NCBI RefSeq assembly: GCF_000220395.1
Contig: NW_004085886.1
Location: 26,606 to 90,605 of the forward strand
DNA length: 64,000 bases
From: Ichthyophthirius multifiliis
Taxonomy: Eukaryota; Ciliophora; Oligohymenophorea; Hymenostomatida
Direction of reading: 5' to 3'
A model generated the notes under the pieces. That model saw nothing but the letters and a program-made list of their open reading frames with translations, made no database searches and had not been told where the DNA came from. Below, piece after piece: positions 37,193-51,960 of this stretch. The position numbers and the translations under genes are program-made. Within the stretch, counting starts at the first letter, position 1. Every line of letters starts with the position of its first letter.

Positions 37193-38467
37193 TCATTAGT
37201 TTTCTTCTTCTTTGAATTCTTTTCCTTAAGCTGCAAAGTTTGCTTCGTCTTATTTAGCTCTGTTAATGGCTTATTAGTTAGCATCGTTGAAGACTCTAAT
37301 CCAAGCTTAAGATCCTTTTTTTAAGGCTCTGGCTTATTTTCTTTTTTATTTAAGAGTTTATGTTCTTTTGGCTCTGTTGGCTTCGTTAGCTTTTCTGGCT
37401 TTTCCTTGCTGATTTTAGCAGCAGGGTTTAATCTGAAAAGAGAGTTTTTATTTTTAAGAGGATTTTTCTTTCTTTAATGATGTTCAGTTTCTTTAGCTTA
37501 TCTAACAACAGTTTAAATTTCATTAGAGTTAATAATTCTTGCAATATCAGCATTAGCAAGGACAGGTCTTTATAATTAATAACCTTATTTAACTTAAGAA
37601 GTGTAAGAGTAAGTACCGAAAAGCTAATTAAGTTTAACAAAAGCAGATTTAGTCCAAATAACGAATCTACCAACGTGCCCACCAGGGGCTAATTAGAGTA
37701 AGTTAAGTCTGTTTACATTGCATACATCAACACCTTTTAAAAAAATTAATAAATAAAAAATAAATAAATAAAATACCAGGAATGTTTCTCAAAGCTCTAG
37801 TAGGTGTAGCATTTTCGTTTTCCATAAATAACTAAAGGACCTCTTCTAAGTTTATGTCTTCTGTTTCTAAGTTTACCTTAACCAGCTCTTATGGCTTTGG
37901 TTTCAATAACTTTAAGAACATCATCGTAAGCTCCAACTCTTTTAAGAAAGCGACAGCTTGTTTGGTTTTTTCGAAATTTTCCAAAGCATCATCAAATACA
38001 TAAGGTAATTCTTAAATGTTAGATACTCTGTGACCTCTTGCCAATACTAAAGGGACTAAAGCTGAAGCAGCTAAAGCAGAAGCAACAGCGTGTCTTTTTT
38101 AGTTTACATTAACTCTTCTGTGGATTCTTCTGAAAGTCTTCAAAGGAGCAAACATTCTACCTTTTCTACATTAGTTACCGAATGCACCCTATCCTGATCT
38201 GTTTGTTCCTGATCCTCCTACTCTGGGAATACGAGCTACTGCACGACCTGTTCCCCATGATTCAGCAGAATGTCCCATACCAGCAGTTCCTTTTTTAGAG
38301 ATCTTTACTCCGTGAACTTAACGACGATTCTTGTTCAAATCAGTGTGTACTCTTTGCACTATATCAACTCTAATTGGTGCGGTAAAAACAACTGGAAGGG
38401 CTACTGATCCTACTTATTTTTTGGTTTCGTTAGCGTCGTAGACGTGTACTTATGGTCTGGATGTCAT
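37193..38467 (-). CDS. RPL4: 60S ribosomal protein uL4 (RPL4), three apparent frameshifts
   Basis: ATG is the complement of 38465-38467; TGA at 37193-37195. The protein matches eukaryotic uL4 along its length: [19 protein letters not shown], the conserved loop around [68 protein letters not shown] (split by a 43-nt intron at about 37735-37778), [19 protein letters not shown] and a basic C-terminus. uL4 lines the peptide exit tunnel. The frame must change three times, each at a run of four T on the plus strand (A on the coding strand) at 37940-37943, 37818-37821 and 37400-37403. Conservation continues on both sides of each break, and G+C is high as in other highly expressed genes here. This looks like an intact gene with sequence errors. 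Confidence 0.9.
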
Positions 38468-39291
38468 ATTTTTTTTATAATTTTTTTCTTTTTTTAGTTT
38501 TTTTTCCTTTGTATTTTTTATTTATTTATTATTATTAATATATTTTTTTTTTCTTTGAAATTTTATTTTTTTAGTTTTTATATTTTTTTATACTCTTTTT
38601 ATATGTATATATTTTAATGTTTTCATATTATTTTGTTTATCGTTTAAAATTAAAATTAATTTTTTATACTAATTTATTAATTAAAATATGTATATATTTA
38701 AAACTTTTGATAAAAGAAAAAAAGAAAAAAAACTTAAAAGTTTTTGTTTATAACTTAATAAATCATTTTATAATTAAATATATAAATTAAAAAATTTTTT
38801 AAAATTGATATTATTAGCAAGTCAAAAAAAATAAAAATTAAACTCTAAGAAGAAATAAATAAAATATAAATTCTTTAAATAATAAATAAAATAAGGAAAT
38901 GAATATTATAATTCTAGGATATTTATTTAAAGATACATTTTCTGAAAATATTATCATTGTAAATTTGTTGATTTTTATAAAATTAATTTAATTTATTTCT
39001 GTATAAATCTTTTTTTTTAAATAAATAAAACATATAAAAAAAGGACAAATGTAATAAAAATTAAATAAATACAAAAATAATAAATATCATAAGAGAATAA
39101 TAAAAAGCATTTATAATAATTAAAAATCAAAATTAATATTATTTAAAAAAATATATTTAAAAAAAAAAAACATAATAAATTAATATCAAAAAATATGAAA
39201 TAAGAATAAATTAATTATTAAAATAAAAAATAAAAAAAAAAATAAAAAAATATTAAAATCTAAAAAATAAAAAAATAATAAAAAAAAAATA
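38468..39291. promoter_or_regulatory. Divergent intergenic region between RPL4 and the YTH gene
   Basis: About 820 bp of A/T-rich DNA between two divergent start codons, so it should contain the ribosomal-protein promoter and the YTH-gene promoter. No distinct motif or coding frame was seen. Confidence 0.5.
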
Positions 39292-40530
39292 ATGAATCAA
39301 AACACTTCTGAATAGTAACAATAATAAGTCGAAACTCAATAAAATCTTTAAGACTAAGCCTAAGTCGAATAATAAAATAAAGAAAAACCTGAAGAATAGA
39401 TTGTAAACAATTAAGAATCTAATTACAGCAAAAAAGTTAAATACTTTAAACACTAATATAGATATTGTAAAAACTATGATTCCTTAAATGAAATAGTTGA
39501 AATATTCCCTCACTTATCTTCCCTTCAATAACCTTTAGATATAAATACAATAAATAATGCAATATGCTTAGTTATGCGTTCTAATAACGATGATGACATC
39601 CACAAAGTAAAAACTATTTTTTTTTTTAATAAAATTTACAAAAAGGCAATTAAATATGGAATATGGACATCTGTACCCCAAAACAATGTTAAATTAAACG
39701 AAATTTATAAAACATCTTAAAATAATAGTTAAGATGTTTTCTTATTCTTTTCAGTAGTAAAAAGTGGATAGTTCGTTGGTGTTGCAAAACTAAAATCAGG
39801 TTTTATAGATGAAACATTTTCTTATTGGTGGCAGCCATTAAAAGTATTTTTTTTTTAAAAATAAAAAAATGAAAATTAATTATACTTAAATATAAAATAG
39901 TTCAAAGGACATTTTAAACTTGAATGGGTATTCGTGAAAGATGTGAAACAAAAAAATTTTGAAGACTTAAAGAATATGTATAAAAAAATATTTAAAAAAT
40001 TAAATTTTATATTTTTATTTTTTTTTTTAAAAAAAAAAAGGTGTGAATTACCAGTTTCTAGAAGTAAAGATTGTACAGAAGTGGATTTCTAATAAACTGG
40101 AAAAAGAATGTTATAAATATTTTAAGAAAGTGATTAAAAACAAAGCATATTTTAAGAATTCACCTTTATGGATGAAAGAGAAAAAATGTTGCGCTAAATG
40201 AGATAATATAATAGTTTTAACAATAATAATTTTTATAATTAACGAGGATAAGATCAAGTTATTAATTAATTTATAATGTAACCTTAGTTTAATTTAATTA
40301 ATACTGAATATTTCTAATAATTCTAAAAGGAATGCTTGTAAAATATATACCCTCCTACTAATGTATTCCCTTAATAAAATAATAACTATCATAATAATAA
40401 TAATAATGGATTTAAGAAATTTTATAACAATGTTAATGGACCTAACAAAGGAAATTATTAAAAATAAAAAAAATTTGTTAAAAATCACAATTATAATAAT
40501 GGTGAATAAAATTAATAATAAAAATAATGA
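39292..40530 (+). CDS. YTH-domain protein (N6-methyladenosine RNA reader)
   Basis: ATG at 39292; TGA at 40528-40530. Three introns are removed (about 39609-39646, 39845-39901 and 39979-40040). After a Gln-rich N-terminus of about 50 residues the YTH domain is nearly complete: VMRSNNDDDIHK, AIKYGIWTSVPQN, LNEIYKTS, VFLFFSVVKSGQFVGVAKLK, WWQPLKFKGHFKLEWVFVKD and LPVSRSKDCTEVD. The first aromatic-cage Trp (GIWTS) is present; the others cannot be assigned with certainty by eye. YTH proteins bind m6A-modified RNA and affect splicing, decay or translation. The C-terminal half is Gln/Asn-rich and low-complexity, similar to YTHDF-type proteins that enter condensates. Assignment to the DF or DC subtype is not possible here. 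Confidence 0.9.
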
Positions 40531-40714
40531 GAAAAAAATATATATAAAAAAATTTATCTATATATTTATATAAAATTATAAATATATATATTATTGTATT
40601 TTTTTTTTTTAATTAATTTTTTTTTTTACATTTATTCAAAAATTAAAATTAAATATTTTATATTTAAAAATTTAAATAAAAATAAATAATATTTTTATTT
40701 TAATAATATAATAA

Positions 40715-42352
40715 TCATTTTTAATTTTAGATATTAAATTTTTAATAAAGAAATTTAAGCCATTTACTTTATTTTAAATTTTTGGCTTCTTCCCATAATT
40801 AAGAAATCAAAAGAGAATCATCAGATTAAATAGAATCATAATATCTATTTTTGAACTGGCTTGAAATATCATAAAATGTAGCTTTTTTCTCCAAATCATT
40901 ATCTAAATCTTAATTATTATCTTCAAACTATATATTGCTAGTATCTAAAATAGAATGTTGCATTTCAATAGCGTTTTATTTATCTAAAAGAAGTGTAATG
41001 ACATTAGTTAAATAAAGATATAATTTTTAACAATCATTAACTTTTTTAGATACTTTTTACATTTTTTAAATTACATTTTTAATAGTTAACTAATCCTAAG
41101 TTTTAAGAACTTATCCTAAATCATAAATAGTTTCACAAAGTATATTTTTGGTTTAAGAATAACTTTATTAATTAAGACTTTGATTTAAATTTTAAATTAT
41201 TTTTGCAATTTTAGAATCCAAGCAGTTAACAAGAAGCACAGACTAATCTAAATTCATAAAAGTATCATCCTGATTAACATAAGATATATTATTATTTTTT
41301 TCATTCTAGCACTCTTATACATGTCCAAAGAAAAATTCTCCTTTGAAAAATTAATCACAAGTACTACAATAATATTGACATTAAGAACTTATTTAAAAAT
41401 CTTACTCTTATTTATTTTAATTTTGTTGATTCTACTACTATTCATTATTTTAAGCAAAAGAGTTTTAATTTTCATTATTAACAATATGATTTTATACAAT
41501 ATTGTTTAAACTTAAATTCGAAGAATTTCCACCACTTTTATTCAAAACGGAATTATTTTTAAATTCGTCATCGAATTTTGTCAAAAACTACTCAACTAAA
41601 TTCATCATCACATTTACTTCTTTTTCTTTTCCTGTGTTTCCTCTCAAAAAAGAAGTACCTCCGACTATTGCGCTTACATTGTGGCTTTTAGAAAGAATCG
41701 AAATATCATTTTGTGATACATCTTAGAATCTATTAACTAAATCTTTATATTCTTAAGCTAAAACTCCAGCATCAAGTTTTATTTTTTCTTTAAATGCTCC
41801 TTTGTTTTTAACATTACTACTTTTCATTTCTGTTTAATAATTATTTAAAAGCTTGTAAACCTAATCTTATAAAACACTAACTTCTGTATGTAATTAGTTA
41901 GTTCTTTATTCATATTCATCTTACTTAAGTCCATCTTCATCATCACTTTCGAAAACATCATCATTTTTATTATTTAATTAGTTAAGGATATTATTATTTT
42001 TTTTCTATATACTTTAATTTTCCATCTGCCCTCCTGCAGCAAAAGTCAATCTATGTCCAATTGATTGAATTAAATCAGTATTATTAATTACAGCTAAACT
42101 TGGGTCAAACAAATTATTTTATAATAAGTTTCCAAAATCGTTTCCTTAATTGTAACTTTTGGATATATTCATTGAATTGTCAATATTATCTAATAAGTTT
42201 TGTTAGTAATTCTCGGGTAATGCTACACCTTTTGGGGTAGCATTTTATACTGAATATCTGTTTATTATTTAATCTATATCTTTTTTTGGTTAAGCAATTT
42301 AATTTGGGTTAAATGAATATAATGCTTATGATCTTCTTTCTGATTCTGACAT
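40715..42352 (-). CDS. Uncharacterised protein with one CxxC..H..C zinc-finger motif
   Basis: ATG is the complement of 42350-42352; TGA at 40715-40717. The frame is intronless, 545 codons. The protein is Gln/Asn-rich. Positions about 50-110 hold LDNIDNSMNISKSYNQG and a DLIQSIGHRLTF stretch. Residues about 160-260 are probably coiled coil. A segment YYCSTCDQFFKGEFFFGHVQ followed by EC gives Cys-x2-Cys-x12-His-x3-Cys, a C2HC-type zinc finger, near residue 330. The C-terminal third is predicted helical and ends NLKQSKWLKFLYQ plus a short Lys/Asn tail. No family was recognised. It converges on the YTH gene with 184 bp between stops. Confidence 0.75.
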
Positions 42353-43135
42353 TTTAATTTTTATTTTGATATTATTTTTAATTATTGAACGTTTTATATA
42401 ATTTATTTTATTTGGATTGTTTTCGTTTTTTTATTACGATATTAAATTATAAATATATTTAAAATTAATCAAGTTATTTTTTATTTTTCAGATAATTTAT
42501 TTAATTTTATAAAAAATTGCATATTTTTTTTGTTTTTTTTATTTTAATATATTATATCTTTCTTCTGTTTTGATTATGTTTAAAAAAAATAATAAAAAAA
42601 TTATAATTAAAATCTATAAATTTATTAAAAGTTAATTATATTTTAATTAAATAATTCTTTATATTTATTATACTATATTAAAAGTATTTTTATTTATAAA
42701 AATATTTAATATATGTTTTACATTCTAAATTTTAAAATATATATAATTATTTACTTAATTGTATATTGAGTATATTGTATTAAAAAATAAGACTTTATAA
42801 ATTATATCAATATAACTAATTATATAAAAAAATAAATTAATTTTATATATTATTTTTTCATATTTAATTTTTGTTTTTTTATTTAATTATTATTTATTTT
42901 AAAAAGGCTAAATTGAAAAAATAAAGCGAGAAAGCGAAAATAAATAGATAATTGTATTTTTTTATTGAGTTTTAAAATAAAATTACAGCAAAAATAAAAA
43001 ACAATATGATTAATTAAATACTAATAAAAAAAATTAAAATAATTTAATTTTTATTTAAATTTTAATAAAAAGAATTCTTAAATATACTTTTTTTAAAAAT
43101 TATTATTTTGTTATAAATAAAAAATAATTAATATA
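42353..43135. promoter_or_regulatory. Divergent intergenic region
   Basis: About 780 bp of A/T-rich DNA between the zinc-finger gene (minus) and the MAP2K-like gene (plus). It should contain both promoters. No motif or frame was recognised. Confidence 0.5.
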
Positions 43136-44500
<1,365 letters not shown>

Positions 44501-45057
44501 GTCTATTCATAGTATTTTAATAGGAATAAACTTTAATAGTTTTTTTAGAAAAATTAATAAATAATGATTTATTTAATATAAACTAATTATTTTAATAAAT
44601 TATAAATACTTAGGAAATAAATATAAAAGGTTTTAAACTAGATTAAAAACAAATAATTTTTTATTAAAAATAAATACAAATTAATATCATATTTATATTA
44701 TAAATTAATTTTACTTTTATTATAAAATATTAGTGATTAAAATAAAAAAAATAGTGAATAAATAAAAAAATTCTAATAAAATATTAAATTTGAATTTTTT
44801 TTTTTTTTCTTAAACTCTGTTAGTAGAAAACTTTAATTTTTTAACAAAATAATTAAAATTTTGATTATTCCTTGATTAATAGAAAATATACATCATAATA
44901 TATTTATTTATTATATATTTCTTATTTTTATAAATATTTAAATATATATATAAAATCTTATTATTAAAAAAAAAAAAAAAAAAAAAAAAATTATTAAGAG
45001 AAAAAAAAAAAAAAAAATTAAATAAATAAATAAAAAAAAGCAAAAAAATAAATAAAT
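44501..45057. other. A/T-rich intergenic region
   Basis: About 560 bp between two plus-strand genes, with an A run of about 25 at 44965-44989 and other A/T homopolymers. It should hold the promoter of the U2AF2 gene. Nothing coding was seen. Confidence 0.55.
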
Positions 45058-45642
45058 ATGTCAAACAAGTATACCTCTAGTAAAAATACATAAAATAGTT
45101 CATAAAGTTAATCAGCAAGAGACAACTCAAATGAAAATGATCGTTCAAGATCAAGATCAAGATCACCAAAATAAGATAAACATAAGCAAAATTAAAATAA
45201 AAATATTAACCAAATACAATAGAATTAAACACCTACAACAATAATTGCTTAATAAGTAACAAATAATTAAGGAAACATTTAAAAATTTATAAGTAATGAA
45301 CCTATAAACTTAAAACTTTTTGATGAATTAGGTTAAATGGAATATAATCAAGTTGTTTTTAATTAAAATTTAATGTAAATTTAAGATATGATAAATAAAT
45401 AAGAAGTTCCTTAGATTAACTAAGCACAAGCTGATAATTTTAATACTTTTCGTCATGCAAGGTATATTATTTATTTTTAATTATTTTATTTATATTAGAA
45501 ATATTAATTTATTTTTTTTTCATTTTCATTTTTTTCATTTTAAGCTCTTTTTTTTTTTTTTTTAGATTTTTTTTTTTTTTTTTTTTTTTTTCTGAATTAA
45601 AACTTTTAAACAAATTTATTTTTACTTAATTTTTTTCTTATC

Positions 45643-45673
<31 letters not shown>

Positions 45674-46861
45674 ATCAAATTAGTTTTATTTTATTTTTAT
45701 TTAAAAAAAAAAAAATTAAAATCTAAATATCAAAATTAAAATAATGCAATTATCATTAATTTATATAATATACAAGACGCTTGTATATTGGAAACATTCC
45801 AGATTCTATAAATCAAGAATATTTAAGTGAATGGCTATATAGATCATTAGAAGCAGCAGGAGGTCTTGTAGATAGTCTTCCAAATGAAAATCCAGTAAAA
45901 AATAAAATAATAATAATTAAAAATAAAATAAAAAAAAAAAAAAGATTATTAAATGTGAGATTGATTCAAAAGGCAAATTTGCATTTATAGAAATACGAAC
46001 AATTGAAGAAACTACTACACTGCTTTAATTAGATGGAATTATATTAGTATTTTTTTTAATTTTTTACAAATATATAAAAAAAATAGTGGCATAGATAATT
46101 AAGAATAAGAAGGCCAACTGAATATGAGAAATTTCCTTAAATTTATCCAAATTATAATGTATATTATTTAACTAAGAATTCTCTAATTATTTATAAAAAA
46201 TTATAAAAAGGTAAAAAAATTAAATTTAGATTTGTTTAAAACAATAGGAATTGTCATAATTCCGACTGTAGTAGATGATGGCCCAAATAAAATTTTCTTA
46301 GCAAATCTTCCCACATAAATGGATGAGCTAATGATTTTAGATGAACTTAAATTAAGAGAAATGGGGTTTAATTTTTATTTAATTTTTTGTTTTAAATAAA
46401 AATATAAAAAAGAGAAATAAAAGCATTTCACTTAGTAAAGGATAATTAAACTAATCAAAGTAAAGGTTATGCTTTTTTTGAATTTAAAGATATTAATGTT
46501 ACTGATTAATGCGTATAATCTTTAAACGGATTATCTTATGCGGGAAGAACTTTAACCTGTAAAAGATCTTAAACTAACTCAAACAAACAAAATCTATAAA
46601 AATAAAATTAGGCTTTATAAAAATAAGGTATTTTAAAAAGTTTTTTAATATATTATATTTAATAATTTTACAGTTTTTAAAAAATAAGGAAATCAAAATA
46701 ATTATTAGAATAAAACAAGCAATACATATACTGCTTTTATCAATAATTCTAAATTATTATAAAATTCATAACAAAGCTAAGGTCTCAACTATTAGAATTA
46801 TGGTCAATAATAATAAAACAAATAAAATAATGATAATGAAGGATATCATCATTATGAATGA
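45058..46861 (+). CDS. U2AF2: Splicing factor U2AF large subunit (U2AF65-like)
   Basis: ATG at 45058; TGA at 46859-46861. The N-terminus has a short RS-type stretch (ENDRSRSRSRSPKQD) and a Gln/Asn-rich linker. RRM1 begins ARRLYIGNIPDSINQEYL with RNP1-like KGKFAFIEIRT. RRM2 contains NKIFLANLPTQMDEL and SKGYAFFEFKDINVTDQ, the latter almost identical to the U2AF65 RRM2. The tail after RRM2 is Gln/Asn-rich, and the usual third RRM (UHM) is not visible, so this form is shorter than the animal one. Introns: an unusually long one of 315 nt at 45462-45776 before RRM1, plus about five of 40-80 nt. U2AF65 binds the polypyrimidine tract at 3' splice sites. In this genome those sites are U/A-rich, which fits the observed introns ending in T/A-rich tracts plus AG. 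Confidence 0.93.
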
Positions 46862-48679
46862 AATAATAGTTATTTAAAATATAATAAATAAATATATAAA
46901 AAAATATTTTTAATTTATATAAAAGTTATTTATATATTTAATATTTATATCACATAAAACTTTATATTATCTTATATTTTATAATATAATTTTTTTAGAG
47001 TTTTTTATTTTAACAGAATAATAATAAAATATATCAATTTTATATTACATATAAAATCAAAAAATAATTACAATATTTTTTATTAAATAGAAAGAAGTAT
47101 ATAAATTTAGTATTATTAGTAAATAATAAATATTATATATATATATATATATATATAAATATTGATTAGTGTTATTAGTTAGATAAAAACTTAACTTTTT
47201 TAATATATAATTTATTAAATTAATTTAGGTTTAATTTTTAATTCAATAATTTTTTATATATGTTTTTTATACATTAAATTTTTTTCTTTAATATTAAAAA
47301 TAATTTATTTAATTTTACTATATTTTTAATTTAAACATAATAAAAGTCATTAAATTAAAAAAAATATAATGATTTACTACAATGAAAAAACATCTTTATT
47401 AAAAAAATATAGATTTTTAAAAAAAGTTATAACAATTTTTAAGCAATAATAAATATATATTAAAACAAAATAAAATATAAAACAAACAAAAAATATGTAT
47501 ATATTCATTTCAATAATATAGATTTAAAAATTTATAATAAATAAAAAAGAATTTTAATTTAATAATAGGATTAGATGCTATAAAAAATCTAATAATATTA
47601 TTTTAAATAAAATTAAAAGAGACAGTATAAAGTTCAGATACTATAGATTTTAATATAGAATAAGTTTAAAATAAATTTATAAAGTTTACTATTTAAGATA
47701 AGAAAATAATAAATATATCATTACTTTTTAAAAAAACATGTTTTAATATATGAATTATATAGTACAAATACCAATAGATTCTAATAAACTATTAAATATA
47801 TCTAAAAATTTTTAATAATAAAAAATTAACATTATAAAACTTTTTTAAAAAAAGATATTGGTGTTATGAAAATTAGATATAAATTAATTAAAATTAGAAT
47901 CAAGTAAAAGAAATAGTAAAAGATTTAAAAAGTTAAATGGTTATTAATCAAAATTTATAAAAATGCTTAATAATGGTTAAAATTATCTAAGTATAAAATT
48001 AAAAATAAAAGAAATATTATAAATTTATACAAATTAATTATAATATATTTCACTTTAAAATATTTTTATATTATATATATTTTTAGCAAATAAAAATATA
48101 AAAAATATATATTAATAAATAATATTATATCTTTTAAAATAAATTTATATTTTATAAATAAAAAAAAAAAAAAAAAAAAAAATTATATTTATAAATAATT
48201 ATTAAAAAAGAAGTATTAAAAATAAGTAAAAACAGTAAAAAATAAAAAATTAAGATTATTATAATAAATAATAAATAATAAATAATAAATAAAAAAAAAA
48301 AAAATAATAAATAATAAATAATAAATAATAAATAATAAATAATATATAATAAATAATAAAAAATAATAATTAAAAAAGAAATCTTAAATCTTAAATATTA
48401 AATTATACATTATAGATAATATAATATATTATATATATAATTAAAATAATTATTATAAATTATAATTTTTTATATAAAAATATTAAAAATTTATAATAAT
48501 CATTTTTATTTTATAATAATAAAAAAAATTATTAAATAAAATTATACAAATATATATTTTAAATAATTATTATGTATATTAAAATTATAATTTTTTTAAA
48601 AAAAATATTTGTTAACAATTAAATTAAAAAAAAAAATTAAAATAAGTCTTAGATATCATTTTAATAAAATATTTTTATT
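46862..48679. other. A/T-rich intergenic region
   Basis: About 1.8 kb between convergent genes. It contains a TA run near 47130-47155, an A run at 48159-48181 and an AAATAAT repeat (48261-48362). Around 47500-48000 code-6 frames are open for short distances, but composition is not coding-like and no family was seen. Confidence 0.5.
48261..48362. repeat. AAATAAT/AATAAAT tandem repeat
   Basis: About a dozen imperfect 7-nt units, mostly ATAAATA, interrupted by an A run near 48290-48304. It is noncoding, in the gap between two convergent genes. Confidence 0.8.
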
Positions 48680-50548
<1,869 letters not shown>

Positions 50549-51960
50549 TTTATTTTTATTAATATTAAATATATAAAAAATGAGAATATGGTAATTAAAA
50601 ATATATTTATGATTATAAAACTATAATTAAATTAATTTTTTTGCTTTTAAAAAGTTAAAAAATAATTAGAATAACAAATATAAGGTATTATTTAATTAAT
50701 TTCATATTATATTTTTTCCATAAATTTCATTTCACAATTAAATATCGAATTATTTTTAATAAATATTTTATGTGTTTTTTATAAAACAAATTTTATCAAA
50801 AAATATATAATTATTTTATTTATATTAAATATTTTTAACTCATAATTATTTTCGAATCAATTGATTTTTGATTTTTTCATCAGCAGCAATTATTAAAAAT
50901 ATATTGATTATATTTTTTTATATTTAGTCCGAAATGCTTTAACAATTAATATTGGATTTCTTATTTTTATATTTTGATTATAAATGATATTCATCCGAAT
51001 TAATGGATATTCTTTATATAAATCACATTGAAACCAACTTAAAATTATTATAAAAAAGACCACATTTAATTTATAATTTTTTTAGTAAGTAAAATATTTT
51101 TATTTATTTATTATTAATTAAATTTTTTATTTTTTATTTAAGTTAAACCTAAAAAAAGGGAAAATATCTTATTTATTATTACAATAACTTTTAAATTGGA
51201 ATAATATAGTTTTCCTTAATTTCTTTAAGAAGGAATTCGTATAAAAAAGTTTTCAAAAAATATTTATCTATACTATTATCAGTTATAATTAAAATAAAAT
51301 TCAATTTCTTGATTAATATATTATCGAAATAATAATTTTTAGTCCATTTATATTAAATAGCAATGATGTGCTTAAGTTTTTTTTTTTTTTTTAATAATTA
51401 TATTGAATATGTAATTTAATTTTTATTAAGATAAATATAAAGCCTAATATTTATACTCCCTTTTTTTATTTTTACTTAATCAGGTCAAGTCCTTTAAATT
51501 ACTTTATAAAGCCTTTATATTTAAATAATTATTATGACTATTATATTGTTGCAATTTTAAGTTTGAATAATATTTATTTTCTTAAATGAATATTAATTAA
51601 ACCCTAAATAATATAATATATATATTATTCAACATTTTTTTAAAATAAACACAATCAAAAAAAAATGCCGGGAAAAATGGAAAATGGTCTTTATTTTTGT
51701 TTTTAGATTGAGTATTTTAAATAAATAAATTACATAAAAAATATAAGTAAACGTGCCAAAAAGTAATGTATATAATATATATATATATATATACTTATAA
51801 TAAATAATTTTAATAAAGAAAATATAAAAATAGTATAAAAAAAAATTATTCGTATTTAAAATTATACTTTTTTTATTAAAATAAATCTAATGATTATACA
51901 ATAATAAAAAAATATATATATAAAATACAAACAATATAAAATTGTATACTAAAAAAGAAA
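50549..51960. other. Intergenic region with divergent promoters
   Basis: About 1.4 kb between the copine start (minus) and the karyopherin start (plus). It is mostly A/T, with a TA run at 51776-51791. Two short stretches with more G+C (near 51480-51520 and 51664-51690) do not extend into convincing genes. Confidence 0.5.

Noticed and set aside
37428-37682. Minus-strand 84-codon standard-code ORF
   Set aside because: It is the uL4 coding region read in the wrong frame.
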